A stretch of 64,000 nucleotides of DNA from Streptomyces pristinaespiralis. GTDB lineage: Bacteria > Actinomycetota > Actinomycetes > Streptomycetales > Streptomycetaceae. Position numbers and translations under genes: made by a program. Where the stretch lies: assembly GCF_001278075.1 (NCBI RefSeq), contig NZ_CP011340.1, positions 8,367,501-8,431,500 of the forward strand. Reading direction: 5' to 3'. The notes beneath the pieces were generated by a model, which was not told where the DNA came from, did not search any database, and saw nothing but the letters and a program-made list of their open reading frames with translations. How positions within the stretch are numbered: position 1 is the first letter of the stretch; each line of letters starts with the position of its first letter. Shown here piece by piece: positions 19,471 through 28,216 of the stretch.

Positions 19471-20928
19471 TTGAACAGGTCAGAAACACGCACCTCCCGA
19501 CGGCCGGTGTCCCGCCGGCGCCGCGCCGCGGGAATCGCGGCCTGTCTCCTCGGGCTGATCGGCGGCGCGGTCGGCGCGGCCCCCGCCGCGCAGGCGGACG
19601 GCGACGGCCCGGCACCCGCCGTGTGTCCCGCCGAACTGGCGGAGAAGGCCACCTGCTACTCCGGACAGGACGCCAACGGGGCTCACTACACGTTCGCGAT
19701 ACCCGCCCGGTGGAACGGTTCCCTCGTCGTGCACGCCCACGGCGGCCCCGACCTCGGCGACGCCTCCGACCCCGGCCGCAGCGGTGAGGACCTCCAGCGC
19801 TGGGCCGTCATGGTGGACGAGGGTTACGCCTGGGCCGGCTCCTCCTACCGGCGGGGCGGCTACGGCACACGGATGGCCGCCGCCGACACCGAGAACGTAC
19901 GCCGCCTGTTCGTCGACACGTTCGGCCGACCGCAGCGGACCTACGTGCACGGCCAGTCCTGGGGCGGCAACGTCGCCGCCAAGGTGGTCGAGGTCTACGG
20001 CGGGCACCACGGCCCGTACGACGGCGCCCTGCTCACCAACGGCGTCCTCGCGGGCGGCACCCGCGGCTACGACTACCGCGTCGACCTGCGCGTGGTCTAC
20101 CAGTACTACTGCCAAAACCATCCCCGCCCCACCGAGCCCCGGTACCCGCTGTGGGAGGGGCTGCGGGCCGGCTCGACGATGACGACGGCCGGCCTGCGTG
20201 CCCGCCTGCAGGAGTGCACCGGCTACGCGTCCGCGCCGCAGGAGCGCACCGCCCTGCAGCAGCGCAACCTCGACGACATCCTGGCCGTCACGCGCATCCC
20301 CGAGCGCACACTGGAGTCGCATCTGCGGTTCGCGACGTTCACCTTCCGTGACATCGTGCTGGGCCGTCTCGGCGGCCGTAATCCCTTCAGCAACAAGGGC
20401 GTCCGGTACTCCGGCTCGCACGACGACAAGGCGCTCAACGCCGGCGTCGAGCGTTTCTCCGCCGACCCGGCCGCCCGGCGCGATCTTTCGTACGACAGTG
20501 ATCTCACCGGCCGCGTCCACGTCCCGGTGCTCACCCTGCACGCGATCGACGACCCCACCGCGTTCGTCGAGCACGAGGCCGCCTACCGAGCCACCCTCGA
20601 GGGGGCCCGCAGGGACGGTCACCTCGTGCAGACCTTCACCAGGGAGAGCGAGCACAGCGAGCTGAGCGACTCCGAGTACGCGAGCGCCGTCTCCTCCCTG
20701 GACACCTGGGTCCGCACCGGCCGCAAGCCTTCCCCGCGGTCGATCGCGGCGTCCTGTCCCGCGTTCGACCGCGCTTACGGCACCGGCTGCTTCTACGACC
20801 CGGACTTCAGCCCGGCCCCGTACGCCTCACGGATCAGGCCCCGGCCGGGCGGGCTGGACTGGCCCGCCATGACCTTCGCCGAGGAGCAGGCCTGGAGCCG
20901 GATCGACGGCATCGGCATCGCTCCCTGA
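19471..20928 (+). CDS. Secreted alpha/beta-hydrolase
   Basis: 485 aa with a TTG start behind AGGAG. The twin-arginine-like signal peptide has RRRRAAGIAACLLGLIGG and ends near AAPAAQA. The hydrolase core shows an early HGG (VVHAHGGPD), the nucleophile elbow HGQSWGGNVA, an acidic residue in TLHAIDDPTAFV and a late His in SEHSELSD. Likely an extracellular esterase or related enzyme; the substrate is not evident. It diverges from the preceding hypothetical gene. Confidence 0.8.
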   Translation: MNRSETRTSRRPVSRRRRAAGIAACLLGLIGGAVGAAPAAQADGDGPAPAVCPAELAEKATCYSGQDANGAHYTFAIPARWNGSLVVHAHGGPDLGDASDPGRSGEDLQRWAVMVDEGYAWAGSSYRRGGYGTRMAAADTENVRRLFVDTFGRPQRTYVHGQSWGGNVAAKVVEVYGGHHGPYDGALLTNGVLAGGTRGYDYRVDLRVVYQYYCQNHPRPTEPRYPLWEGLRAGSTMTTAGLRARLQECTGYASAPQERTALQQRNLDDILAVTRIPERTLESHLRFATFTFRDIVLGRLGGRNPFSNKGVRYSGSHDDKALNAGVERFSADPAARRDLSYDSDLTGRVHVPVLTLHAIDDPTAFVEHEAAYRATLEGARRDGHLVQTFTRESEHSELSDSEYASAVSSLDTWVRTGRKPSPRSIAASCPAFDRAYGTGCFYDPDFSPAPYASRIRPRPGGLDWPAMTFAEEQAWSRIDGIGIAP

Positions 20929-20937
20929 CCCACCCGC

Positions 20938-20958
20938 CACGCCGCCGGTCCCGGCGTG
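20938..20958 (+). terminator. Hairpin between convergent genes
   Basis: A stem of CACGCCG / CGGCGTG with a 7-base loop, 10 bases after the hydrolase stop and before the end of the convergent secreted-protein gene. Confidence 0.45.
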
Positions 20959-21017
20959 CACGATGGCGCCCGGTGCGGGGGAGGAGGCCCCGTGCCGGGG
21001 CCGGGCCGCGCCGGAGG

Positions 21018-21710
21018 TCAGGGCTGTGGCGGGGGCGGCAGTTCGGCGTGCACGACCGTGTAGTCGCCCCTGGTCACCGGGGCGTACGGGGCCGGCGCCA
21101 TGCAGGTGCCGACGGGGGCGTCCTCGGGGCCGCCCGCGCCGTCCGGCAGCAGATTCACACCGTTCCACGAGAAGCCCACACGGTCGCCGGAGCGGTTCTT
21201 GCCGCCCTTTCCTCCGTCGTACACGCTGAATCCGAGCCTCAGACCGATGTCGAGCGGCCCGCCGGGACCCACCTTGGTGATGACCGCCGTCAGCGTCGCC
21301 GAGCGGGGACCGGTGACCAGACAGTCCACCCGTCCCTCGGCCGTGTAGGTGACGTCCCGTTCGGCCGAGTAGTGCGAGATCCTGACCGTTCCCCGGGCGT
21401 CGGTGGGAAGGCCCGTGGGTATCCCGGGCAGCGGCCGGCTGTACGGAGCGGCGACCGCGTCGAAGCTGAACGAGCGGACGTCTTCGTCCTGGTGGTAGGG
21501 CAGCACGAAATCCGCGCCCCCGGTGACACTCGCGTACGCCGGCGTTCCACGACGCTCGGCAGGGGCACCGGCGGCACCCGAGGCACCCGACGCACTCGAG
21601 GCCCCCGAGGCACCCGACGTGCCGGAGGCACTGGAGGTGCCGCTCACGGCGAGCACTGCGACGGCCGCGGTCAGTACGGCCGCTGTCCTGCGTGGTGACG
21701 GATGAAACAC
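21018..21710 (-). CDS. Secreted hypothetical protein
   Basis: 230 aa from a GTG start behind GGGAG. A signal peptide (VFHPSPRRTAAVLTAAVAVLA) is followed by a Ser/Gly/Ala repeat tract (SASGTSGASGASSASGASG) that looks like a flexible linker, then a beta-rich domain with two cysteines (VDCLVTG and VGTCMAP). The tail is PPPPQP. I do not recognise the family; a cell-wall or extracellular role is likely from the export signal only. Confidence 0.65.
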   Translation of the reverse strand: MFHPSPRRTAAVLTAAVAVLAVSGTSSASGTSGASGASSASGASGAAGAPAERRGTPAYASVTGGADFVLPYHQDEDVRSFSFDAVAAPYSRPLPGIPTGLPTDARGTVRISHYSAERDVTYTAEGRVDCLVTGPRSATLTAVITKVGPGGPLDIGLRLGFSVYDGGKGGKNRSGDRVGFSWNGVNLLPDGAGGPEDAPVGTCMAPAPYAPVTRGDYTVVHAELPPPPQP

Positions 21711-21995
21711 GTTGGTCTCCCGGGAGTTGGTGTTCCGACGTGTTCCATCCTTCAGGCCGCCCCCTTGCCGGCCATCGGCCGTGAGCGGCAACTCCGCGCG
21801 CTCGCCTCGGCCGCTCGGCGGACCCGTGGTCGGTCTCAGGTCGCGCCGGCCGGGGGAGCGGGGCCGGTGGTCCGGCGGGCGCCGGTGAGAAGACGATCAC
21901 CTCTCGGGAGGAACGGCAGCACCTCGAATGCCGCACCGCCGAAAGCTGACGTGCCGACCCCGCCCCCCGGCCATGTTCCTGCATCACATAGGTTG
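21711..21995. other. Divergent promoter region, secreted protein / sodF
   Basis: No gene seen. It must contain the promoter of the secreted-protein gene; sodF control elements lie at the right edge. Confidence 0.4.
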
Positions 21996-22012
21996 TTGCA
22001 AGTAATGTGCAA
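21996..22012. promoter_or_regulatory. Nur operator upstream of sodF
   Basis: TTGCAA-GTAAT-GTGCAA matches the Nur box pattern tTGCaa-N5-ttGCAA reported in Streptomyces coelicolor. It lies 58 bp before the sodF start. Nur with nickel represses sodF, so this gene should be off when Ni is plentiful. Confidence 0.8.
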
Positions 22013-22069
22013 TAGAGGTTGGCTGTCCCCGGACGATCACCCACACGGAAACGAAAGGGGACGTGCCTG

Positions 22070-22678
22070 ATGGGCACCTACGCGCTTCCCGACCTGCCGT
22101 ACGACTACTCCGCGCTCGCCCCGGCCATCACGCCGGAGATCCTGGAGCTGCACCACGCCAAGCACCACGCCGCCTACGTCAAGGGCGCCAACGACACCCT
22201 GGAGCAGCTCGCCGAGGCCCGGGAGAAGGACCTGATCACCCCCACCGGCCTGGTGGGTCTGGAGAAGACCTTCGCCTTCAACCTCTCCGGGCACGCCCTG
22301 CACTCGATCTTCTGGCAGAACCTCTCCCCGGACGGCGGCGACCGCCCCGAGGGCGCGCTCGCCGACGCCATCGACGAACACCTCGGCGGCTTCGAGGCGT
22401 TCAGGAAGCAGCTGACGGTCGCCACCACCTCGGTACAGGGTTCCGGCTGGGGCGTACTGGCCTGGGAGCCGCTCGGCCGCCGCCTGATCGTCGAACAGGT
22501 CTACGACCACCACGGCAACGTGGGCCAGGGCAGCACCCCGCTGCTGGTCTTCGACGCCTGGGAGCACGCCTACTACCTGCAGTACAAGAACGTCCGCCCC
22601 GACTACGTCACCAAGCTGTGGGACCTGGTCAACTGGGAGGACGTCGCCGCGCGTTACGCGGCAGCGTCCGGCGCCTGA
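22070..22678 (+). CDS. sodF: Iron superoxide dismutase
   Basis: 202 aa, typical Fe/Mn SOD size, cytosolic. Metal-ligand regions are visible: [13 protein letters not shown] (first His), [14 protein letters not shown] (second His) and [13 protein letters not shown] (Asp and third His). It dismutates superoxide. AAAGGGG precedes the ATG. Control by the Nur box and the long 3' hairpin match the sodF arrangement of S. coelicolor, where SodF replaces nickel SodN when Ni is scarce. sodN is not in the window. Confidence 0.95.
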   Translation: MGTYALPDLPYDYSALAPAITPEILELHHAKHHAAYVKGANDTLEQLAEAREKDLITPTGLVGLEKTFAFNLSGHALHSIFWQNLSPDGGDRPEGALADAIDEHLGGFEAFRKQLTVATTSVQGSGWGVLAWEPLGRRLIVEQVYDHHGNVGQGSTPLLVFDAWEHAYYLQYKNVRPDYVTKLWDLVNWEDVAARYAAASGA

Positions 22679-22757
22679 CCTCAGCGCGGGCCGCGCCCGG
22701 GTGCGGTGGGCGACGAGCCCGAGAGGCCCGTCGCCCACCCCGCCGGGCGCGGCCCGC
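22679..22757 (+). ncRNA. Candidate s-SodF 3'-UTR RNA with terminator
   Basis: Directly after the sodF stop is a very stable two-part hairpin: a perfect 15-bp outer stem (22686-22700 / 22743-22757) and a 15-bp inner stem with one mismatch (22705-22719 / 22725-22739). In S. coelicolor a ~90-nt RNA processed from the sodF 3' UTR silences sodN. A pyrimidine-rich GACCTC just before the hairpin could pair with a Shine-Dalgarno. The hairpin as terminator is well supported; the sRNA role is inference. Confidence 0.6.
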
Positions 22758-22790
22758 CGGGCGATCCCGGTCCCGCGCCCGACCGACCCA

Positions 22791-23395
22791 CCGGCCGCCC
22801 GGCCCGGCCACCACCTGACGCCCCGCCGGACCTCCCGCCTGCGGCGGCCACCCTGACACCCCGCCGGACACGCCGCCGGGCACGCCGCCGGACCCGCCTG
22901 CCGCGTGGCCTCGCGCACCCGCGCCCCGGGCGGCCACCCTGGCACCTGCCGGGGCGACCCTCTCCGGGGCGGCCCCCCGGGCGATACCGGGCCGAGCCCG
23001 ACCGGCCCACCGGCCGCCCGGCCCGGCCACCACCTGACGCCCCGCCGGACACGCCGCCGGGCGCGCCGCCGGGCGCGCCTGCCGCGTGGCCTCGCGCACC
23101 CGCGCCCGGGGCGGCCACCCTGACACCTGCCGGGGCGACCCTCTCCGGGGCGGCCCCCCGGGCGATACCGGGCCGAGCCCGACCGGCCCACCGGCCGCCC
23201 GGCCCGGCCACCACCTGACGCCCCGCCGGACACGCCGCCGGGCACGCCGCCGGACCCGCCTGCCGCGTGGCCTCGCGCACCCGCGCCCTGGGCGGCCACC
23301 CTGAAACCTGCCGGGGCGGCCCCCCAGGGGATACCGGGCCCCGCCCGGACCTCCCGCCCGCGGCGGTCACCTGACACCCCGCCCGGCGCGGCCGC
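22791..23395. repeat. 181-bp tandem repeat array
   Basis: The segment starting CCGGCCGCCC at 22791 recurs at 23010 and 23191, and ACCTGCCGGGGC at 22944 recurs at 23125 and 23306, both giving a 181-bp period. The first interval is 38 bp longer because of an extra block related to the array's end. All frames are open only because of base composition; the array is probably noncoding. It fills the gap between convergent sodF and the NmrA-like gene. Confidence 0.9.
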
Positions 23396-23413
23396 CGGCC
23401 GCCGGGCGGCCGG

Positions 23414-24157
23414 TCAGCCGCGCTCGTCCGCCAGCCATGCGTCGAACGTCTGCATACCCCGCGGCCCCGGCCCCGTGGGGAGCAGGCCGCCGCCCGCCAT
23501 CGCGCGGCCCGCCGCTCCCGGGTAGCGGACCGGCAGCACGAAGCGGCGTTCCGGGCGGGTGGGGAGCAGGCGGCGGACCATGTCGAGGAGCCACTCCTCG
23601 CGGGGGCCCGCCAACTCCGGGGCCATGCCCTGCGCGGGCCCCTCGGCCAGCCCGGTCAGGGCGCGGGCCACCTCCCGGACCCCGACCGGCTGGACGCGCA
23701 TGCGCGGGATCACCGCCAGCGGGCCGGGCATGCCGTCGAGGAGCTGGTCGGCGAACTCGTGGAACTGCGTCGTCCGCAGCACCGTCCACGGGACCGGGCC
23801 GCCCGCCACGACCTGCTCCTGGCGGATCTTGCCCTGGTAGTAGCCGTGGCCGACCCGCTCGATGCCCACGATCGACAGCACCACGTGGTGGCGCACGCCG
23901 GCCCGTTCCCCGGCCGCGAGCAGATGGCGCGACGCCGCCTCGAAGAACGCCACGGCCTTCCGGCGGCTGAGCGTCGCCGCGTTGGTCACGTCGATCACCG
24001 CCTCGACACCGGCCAGGGCCTCGGCGAGACCCTGGCCCGTGGTGACGTCCACGCCCTTGGAACGGGCCAGCACCACGGGCTCGTGCCCGGCGGCGCGCAG
24101 CTCCCCGACGACGTGCCGCCCGGCCAGGCCGGTACCGCCCGCTACCGCAACACGCAT
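23414..24157 (-). CDS. NmrA-like NAD(P)-binding protein
   Basis: 247 aa atypical SDR. The N-terminal MRVAVAGGTGLAGRHVV is the dinucleotide motif; LSIVGIERVGHGYYQGK carries the Y-x3-K-like pair and WTVLRTTQFHEF fits the NAD(P)H-binding (DUF2867/NmrA) family. GGAGAGA precedes the chosen ATG; a further in-frame start lies seven codons upstream. Substrate unknown. Confidence 0.8.
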   Translation of the reverse strand: MRVAVAGGTGLAGRHVVGELRAAGHEPVVLARSKGVDVTTGQGLAEALAGVEAVIDVTNAATLSRRKAVAFFEAASRHLLAAGERAGVRHHVVLSIVGIERVGHGYYQGKIRQEQVVAGGPVPWTVLRTTQFHEFADQLLDGMPGPLAVIPRMRVQPVGVREVARALTGLAEGPAQGMAPELAGPREEWLLDMVRRLLPTRPERRFVLPVRYPGAAGRAMAGGGLLPTGPGPRGMQTFDAWLADERG

Positions 24158-24230
24158 GCGATCTCTCCGTTCAGGCATCCAGGTGCTCGTGCATTCGGGT
24201 GCACGGCGGGCGCATCCGCCGTACGCAGCC

Positions 24231-24272
24231 GCAACCGCAACCGCAACCGCAACCGCAACCGCAACCGCAACC
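24231..24272. repeat. Hexanucleotide repeat GCAACC, seven copies
   Basis: Seven perfect GCAACC units preceded by one imperfect unit (GCAGCC), between two minus-strand genes. Such a tract is prone to slippage. Confidence 0.9.
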
Positions 24273-24298
24273 GCGCCGCGCCCGTGACGCGGCGCCCG

Positions 24299-25090
24299 TC
24301 ACGCGGCGTGGGTGACGCGGAGTTTCGACTGGCCGTGCGGCAGCTGTTCCCAGTCGTCCATGAAGCGGGCGGCGAGGCCGTGCCGTGCGGCCAGCCGGAC
24401 CAGCGTCTGGGTGCGGTAGTAGAAGTCCTCGCCCAGCACCTGGTGCTCACGCGTCTCGGTGCGGTCGTAGGTGAAGTCGAAGAACCCGCCCGGGGCGAGC
24501 ACCCGCCCCACGTTCGCCAGGCATTCGTCGATGATGTCGAGCGTCGAGTGCGAGAAGACGCTGTGCGCGTGCACGACCGTGAACGCGGCGTCGGGGAGGA
24601 AGTCCAGCGTCAGGTTGTCGACGGGCGTCAGATACGGAAGCTTGTGCTGGAGCCCGTAGCGCACGAGGGTCTTCTTGGCCTCGATGAGAATGTCGGGCGA
24701 GATGTCGATCCCGTAGTAGTGGCCGGGCTCCAGATGGTCGATGAACCGCCAGCCGGCCCGCAGATTGCCGCAGCCGAGCTCCAGCATCCTGTCCTGCGGC
24801 CTCAGCCCGTGCTCGCGCAGGTAGTCGAACTGCATCTGCCCGATGGCGAGCCAGCGGTCGTGGGAGGGGCCGCCGCCGACCGCCGCCTCCGGGCTCTTCG
24901 CGGTGTCGGAGGCCATCACCGCCCGGTAGTAGGCGACGTGGCCGTCGCGGTGGCGCAGCCGCAGCCAGGTGTCGCGGCCCGCCCGGCGCAGATAGGGCAG
25001 TACGCGCCGCGGATGCCGCAGCGCGTACCGCGCCTTGTGGCCGAGGCTCGACCGGTTCGTCGACAGACGGGATGCGGGTCGTTGCGGCAT
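24299..25090 (-). CDS. SAM-dependent methyltransferase
   Basis: 263 aa. Motif I is MLELGCGNLRAGWRFI, the acidic strand-2 end is YYGIDISPDIL, and VVHAHSVFSHSTLDII plus LAPGGFFDFTYDR follow the class I pattern. A basic N-terminal stretch precedes the fold. GGAGG lies before the ATG. Substrate unknown; related proteins are often annotated as glycan- or lipid-associated methyltransferases. Confidence 0.8.
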   Translation of the reverse strand: MPQRPASRLSTNRSSLGHKARYALRHPRRVLPYLRRAGRDTWLRLRHRDGHVAYYRAVMASDTAKSPEAAVGGGPSHDRWLAIGQMQFDYLREHGLRPQDRMLELGCGNLRAGWRFIDHLEPGHYYGIDISPDILIEAKKTLVRYGLQHKLPYLTPVDNLTLDFLPDAAFTVVHAHSVFSHSTLDIIDECLANVGRVLAPGGFFDFTYDRTETREHQVLGEDFYYRTQTLVRLAARHGLAARFMDDWEQLPHGQSKLRVTHAA

Positions 25091-25349
25091 GACGGCCTCC
25101 GTGCCATCGGTGGGCGTCCCCCTTCCCGGATGCTAACCACGGGCGGCTCCGCCGAGCGCGGCCTCACCCGATCGCCACATACTCCGCCCCGCGCCCCGCC
25201 CCACCCGTCCGGCTGACCCGGCCGAGGGCATGTCCGAAAGGTCCCGGGCGCGGCATCGCGGCATAGCGTGTGGCATCGCGTTGGCTGGGCACTCCACCGC
25301 TTTCCGAACTGCTCACAAAGGAACCGCCAGAACAGCCCGGGGGTCACAC

Positions 25350-27083
25350 ATGGTCACATCCACCCACACGTCGGCTCCCGTCCCCGTCAAGGGCCGCACG
25401 CGGGGCCAGGCCGTCATCGTGTGGCTGACGACCACGGATCACAAGAAGATCGGGCACCTGTACCTGATCGCGTCGTTCCTGTTCTTCGCCGTCGCCGGCG
25501 TGATGGCCCTGCTGCTCCGCGCGGAACTGGCCCGGCCGGGTATCCAGATCCTCTCGAGCGAGCAGTACAACCAGACGTTCACGATGCACGGCACCATCAT
25601 GCTGCTGCTGTTCGCGACGCCCACCTTCGCGGGATTCGCGAACGCCGTCATGCCGTTGCAGATCGGCTCTCCCGACGTGGCCTTCCCACGGCTGAACATG
25701 CTGTCGTTCTGGCTGTTCTTCTTCGGCGGACTGATCGTGGTCAGCAGTCTGTTCACCCCCCAGGGCGCGGCCGACTTCGGCTGGACCGCCTACACACCGC
25801 TCAGCGGCGGCGAGCGCTCGCCGTACGTGGGCGGCGACCTGTGGATCATGGGCCTGGCGCTGGCCGGGTTCGGCACCATCCTCGGCGCCGTCAACTTCAT
25901 CACGACGATCATCTGCCTGCGCGCGCCGGGAATGACGATGTTCCGGATGCCGATCTTCACCTGGAACATCCTGTTCACCTCGCTACTGGTGCTGTTCGCC
26001 TTCCCCGTCCTCGCGGCCGCGCTGCTGGTCCTGGAGGCGGACCGGCGTTTCGGCGCGCAGGTGTTCAACCCGGAGAACGGCGGCGCGCTCCTGTGGCAGC
26101 ACCTCTTCTGGTTCTTCGGCCATCCCGAGGTCTACATCATCGCCCTGCCGTTCTTCGGCATCGTCACGGAGATCCTCCCCGTCTTCTCCCGGAAACCGAT
26201 CTTCGGCTACACCGGGCTGATCGGGGCGACCATCGCGATCACGGGACTTTCGGTGACCGTGTGGGCCCATCACATGTTCGCGACCGGCGCGGTCCTGCTG
26301 CCGTTCTTCTCCTTCATGACCTTCCTCATCGCGGTGCCCACCGGGGTGAAGTTCTTCAACTGGATCGGCACCATGTGGAAGGGGTCGCTGTCGTTCGAGA
26401 CGCCGATGCTGTGGTCCATCGGCTTTCTCGTCACCTTCCTCTTCGGCGGCCTGACCGGCATCATCCTGGCTTCACCACCGCTCGACTTCCATGTCACCGA
26501 CAGCTATTTCGTGGTGGCCCACTTCCACTACGTCGTCTTCGGCACCGTCGTGTTCGCCATGTTCGCGGGCTTCCACTTCTGGTGGCCCAAGATGACCGGC
26601 ACGATGCTCGACGAACGCCTCGGCAAGATCCACTTCTGGACGTTGTTCATCGGCTTCCACACCACGTTCCTCGTCCAGCACTGGCTCGGCGCGGAAGGCA
26701 TGCCCCGGCGCTACGCCGACTACCTCGCCGCCGACGGCTTCACCGCTCTCAACACCCTCTCCAGCATCGGGGCGTTCCTCCTGGGCGCCTCCACGCTCCC
26801 CTTCTTCTACAACGTCTGGAAGACGGCGAAGACCGGCAAGCGCATCGACGTCGACGACCCGTGGGGCTACGGCCGCTCCCTGGAGTGGGCGACCTCGTGC
26901 CCGCCGCCGCGGCACAACTTCACCACGCTGCCGAAGATCCGTTCCGAGTCGCCCGCCTTCGACCTCCACCATCCCGTGGTCACACAGCTCGACGAGGCCG
27001 AGTCCTCCGGCCGGCGCGACGTCGTCGAACCCGGCAAGGGCATTGCCCCCTTGAACAGGGAAGAGGACGGCACAGAAGAATGA
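25350..27083 (+). CDS. ctaD: Cytochrome c oxidase subunit I (orphan)
   Basis: 577 aa, the catalytic subunit of aa3-type terminal oxidase, with about 12 membrane helices. Heme and copper ligand motifs are intact: TMHGTIM (low-spin heme His), [11 protein letters not shown] (CuB His and cross-linked Tyr), WAHHMFATG (CuB His pair) and [10 protein letters not shown]. Subunits II and III and the bc1 genes are absent, so this is a stand-alone copy separate from a ctaCDFE/qcr cluster. The C-terminal extension ([22 protein letters not shown]) is typical for actinomycetes. The start [10 protein letters not shown] was chosen over upstream low-complexity residues; the SD is weak. Confidence 0.93.
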   Translation: MVTSTHTSAPVPVKGRTRGQAVIVWLTTTDHKKIGHLYLIASFLFFAVAGVMALLLRAELARPGIQILSSEQYNQTFTMHGTIMLLLFATPTFAGFANAVMPLQIGSPDVAFPRLNMLSFWLFFFGGLIVVSSLFTPQGAADFGWTAYTPLSGGERSPYVGGDLWIMGLALAGFGTILGAVNFITTIICLRAPGMTMFRMPIFTWNILFTSLLVLFAFPVLAAALLVLEADRRFGAQVFNPENGGALLWQHLFWFFGHPEVYIIALPFFGIVTEILPVFSRKPIFGYTGLIGATIAITGLSVTVWAHHMFATGAVLLPFFSFMTFLIAVPTGVKFFNWIGTMWKGSLSFETPMLWSIGFLVTFLFGGLTGIILASPPLDFHVTDSYFVVAHFHYVVFGTVVFAMFAGFHFWWPKMTGTMLDERLGKIHFWTLFIGFHTTFLVQHWLGAEGMPRRYADYLAADGFTALNTLSSIGAFLLGASTLPFFYNVWKTAKTGKRIDVDDPWGYGRSLEWATSCPPPRHNFTTLPKIRSESPAFDLHHPVVTQLDEAESSGRRDVVEPGKGIAPLNREEDGTEE

Positions 27084-27427
27084 GACGCGGTGTCCGCACC
27101 CCCGCGCACATGCGTGCCACTGTGCGTGACTCCTTCCCCAGGGATGGACGCCCGTTCTATTCGACTGCGGAACAGCAGCCGTCGCCCGCCCCCGGTATCC
27201 GCCGCTGAACTGCGGTTTTCTCCGCGCCGGCGCCGCGCGCCCCGATACCACGGGAACGGGGTGAATGACCAAAGCGTTTCGCCCCATTGGCCAGAAGAAT
27301 GCCGGAAAGCGTGATCGCGCGCATCCAGCCACCGGGGACCGCCGTTACTCCTGTCGTCCACACCGTGATGGACACCGGCTCGTAGGGGTTCGAGCCGTAT
27401 TGCAGGAACCGAAAGGAAAAGGTCTCC
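27084..27427. other. Leader region upstream of the peptide locus
   Basis: No gene seen. A 7-bp stem (CGGCTCG / CGAGCCG, 27376-27397) with an 8-base loop sits just before the strong SD of the first peptide gene. It may be a leader hairpin, or a terminator that separates the locus from ctaD. Confidence 0.4.
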
Positions 27428-27727
27428 ATGTCGAAGATCAGCTTCGAGGAGCTCGACGTTCTCGCCGGCGAGATGCTGCCCGAGCGTGCTGTGCTCTCCA
27501 CCGTCGTGCCCTTCAACAACTGGGGTGGCGGCGGCTCCGAGGGCGGTTCCTCGAGCTCGGCCGTTGCCATCGCGCCGGCCGCGTCGGACCAGAACGGCAT
27601 CACCACCTCGGCCTGCTCCGTCCAGGAGGTCGACGGCACCCCGGGTCTGGTCGGCGCCCTGGGCCTGGGCTCGAACAACCCGAGCTCCGGCATGACCTGC
27701 ATGCCGAGCTCCACGTCGGTGTTCTAG
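27428..27727 (+). CDS. Precursor-like peptide A
   Basis: 99 aa, no family recognised. The N-terminal part SFEELDVLAGEMLPERAVLS shares the pattern ELxxLxxExLPxRxxLS with the next gene and looks like a leader. A Gly/Ser-rich middle (NNWGGGGSEGGSSSSA) is followed by a C-terminal block, GTPGLVGALGLGSNNPSS, then TC. Two cysteines, in SACS and MTCMP, are 27 residues apart. No signal peptide or membrane helix. AAAGGAAAAGG precedes the ATG. A strong hairpin follows and the M50 protease is two genes on, which suggests a processed peptide (RiPP-like). The precursor role is inference. Confidence 0.7.
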   Translation: MSKISFEELDVLAGEMLPERAVLSTVVPFNNWGGGGSEGGSSSSAVAIAPAASDQNGITTSACSVQEVDGTPGLVGALGLGSNNPSSGMTCMPSSTSVF

Positions 27728-27740
27728 TTCACCCGTCCGC

Positions 27741-27786
27741 GGCTGGGGATGGCGTTTCCGCCACCACGGAAACACCGTCCCCGGCC
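27741..27786 (+). terminator. Very stable hairpin after peptide A
   Basis: A 20-bp stem (27741-27760 with 27767-27786, loop CCACCA) with one mismatch and two G-T pairs, 14 bases after the stop codon. No U-tract. It may be a partial terminator or an mRNA stabiliser giving excess peptide A mRNA over the protease. Confidence 0.75.
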
Positions 27787-27883
27787 GTTCGGGTTTCCGC
27801 GTCCCGACCGTGAGTGCCGGCAGGAAACGAACGGCACATAACGGGAGCGTCAACGGCACGAGGATAGCCCGAGGAAGGAAGCC

Positions 27884-28156
27884 ATGGACGACATCGGCTA
27901 CCCCGAACTCAATGCGCTCTGCGCAGAGTTTCTCCCGCCGCGGACCATGCTGTCGCTCATCACGATCGACAACAGCTCCACGACGTACCAGTACCACTTC
28001 CCCGAGGGCGGCGGCGACGGAAACTCGCAGGTCGCCTTCGCCTGCCAGTCCGAGCGGGTGCACGGCACCCCCGGCCTGATCGGCTCGTTGGGCCTCGGCT
28101 CCAACAACCCGAGTTCCAGCCTGACCTGCGTACCGGCCGCCGTCACCAGCGGCTGA
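27884..28156 (+). CDS. Precursor-like peptide B
   Basis: 90 aa, paralogous to peptide A. The leader-like part GYPELNALCAEFLPPRTMLS fits the same ELxxLxxExLPxRxxLS pattern. The C-terminal block is GTPGLIGSLGLGSNNPSS followed by TC, and the cysteines in FACQ and LTCVP are again exactly 27 residues apart. The middle differs (STTYQYHFPEGGGDG). It has one extra Cys in the leader. GAGGAAGGA precedes the ATG. Conservation at both ends with a variable middle is what two-component or diversifying precursor peptides show. Confidence 0.7.
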   Translation: MDDIGYPELNALCAEFLPPRTMLSLITIDNSSTTYQYHFPEGGGDGNSQVAFACQSERVHGTPGLIGSLGLGSNNPSSSLTCVPAAVTSG

Positions 28157-28169
28157 TCGCTCCGACGTG

Positions 28170-28194
28170 GGGCCCGGTCCGCTATGCCGGGCCC
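28170..28194 (+). terminator. Hairpin after peptide B
   Basis: A perfect 8-bp stem (GGGCCCGG / CCGGGCCC) with a 9-base loop, 13 bases after the stop and 22 bases before the protease start. It is placed to attenuate expression of the protease. Confidence 0.65.
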
Positions 28195-28216
28195 TGCGTG
28201 TCACCGGGAGATCCGC

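Noticed and set aside
22681..23370. Minus-strand frame through the 181-bp repeat
   Set aside because: All frames are open because the unit is almost free of A/T; composition is Gly/Arg/Ala only, with no SD or domain.
22791..23395. Considered as a CRISPR array
   Set aside because: Units are contiguous at 181 bp with no short conserved repeat separated by unique spacers and no cas genes.
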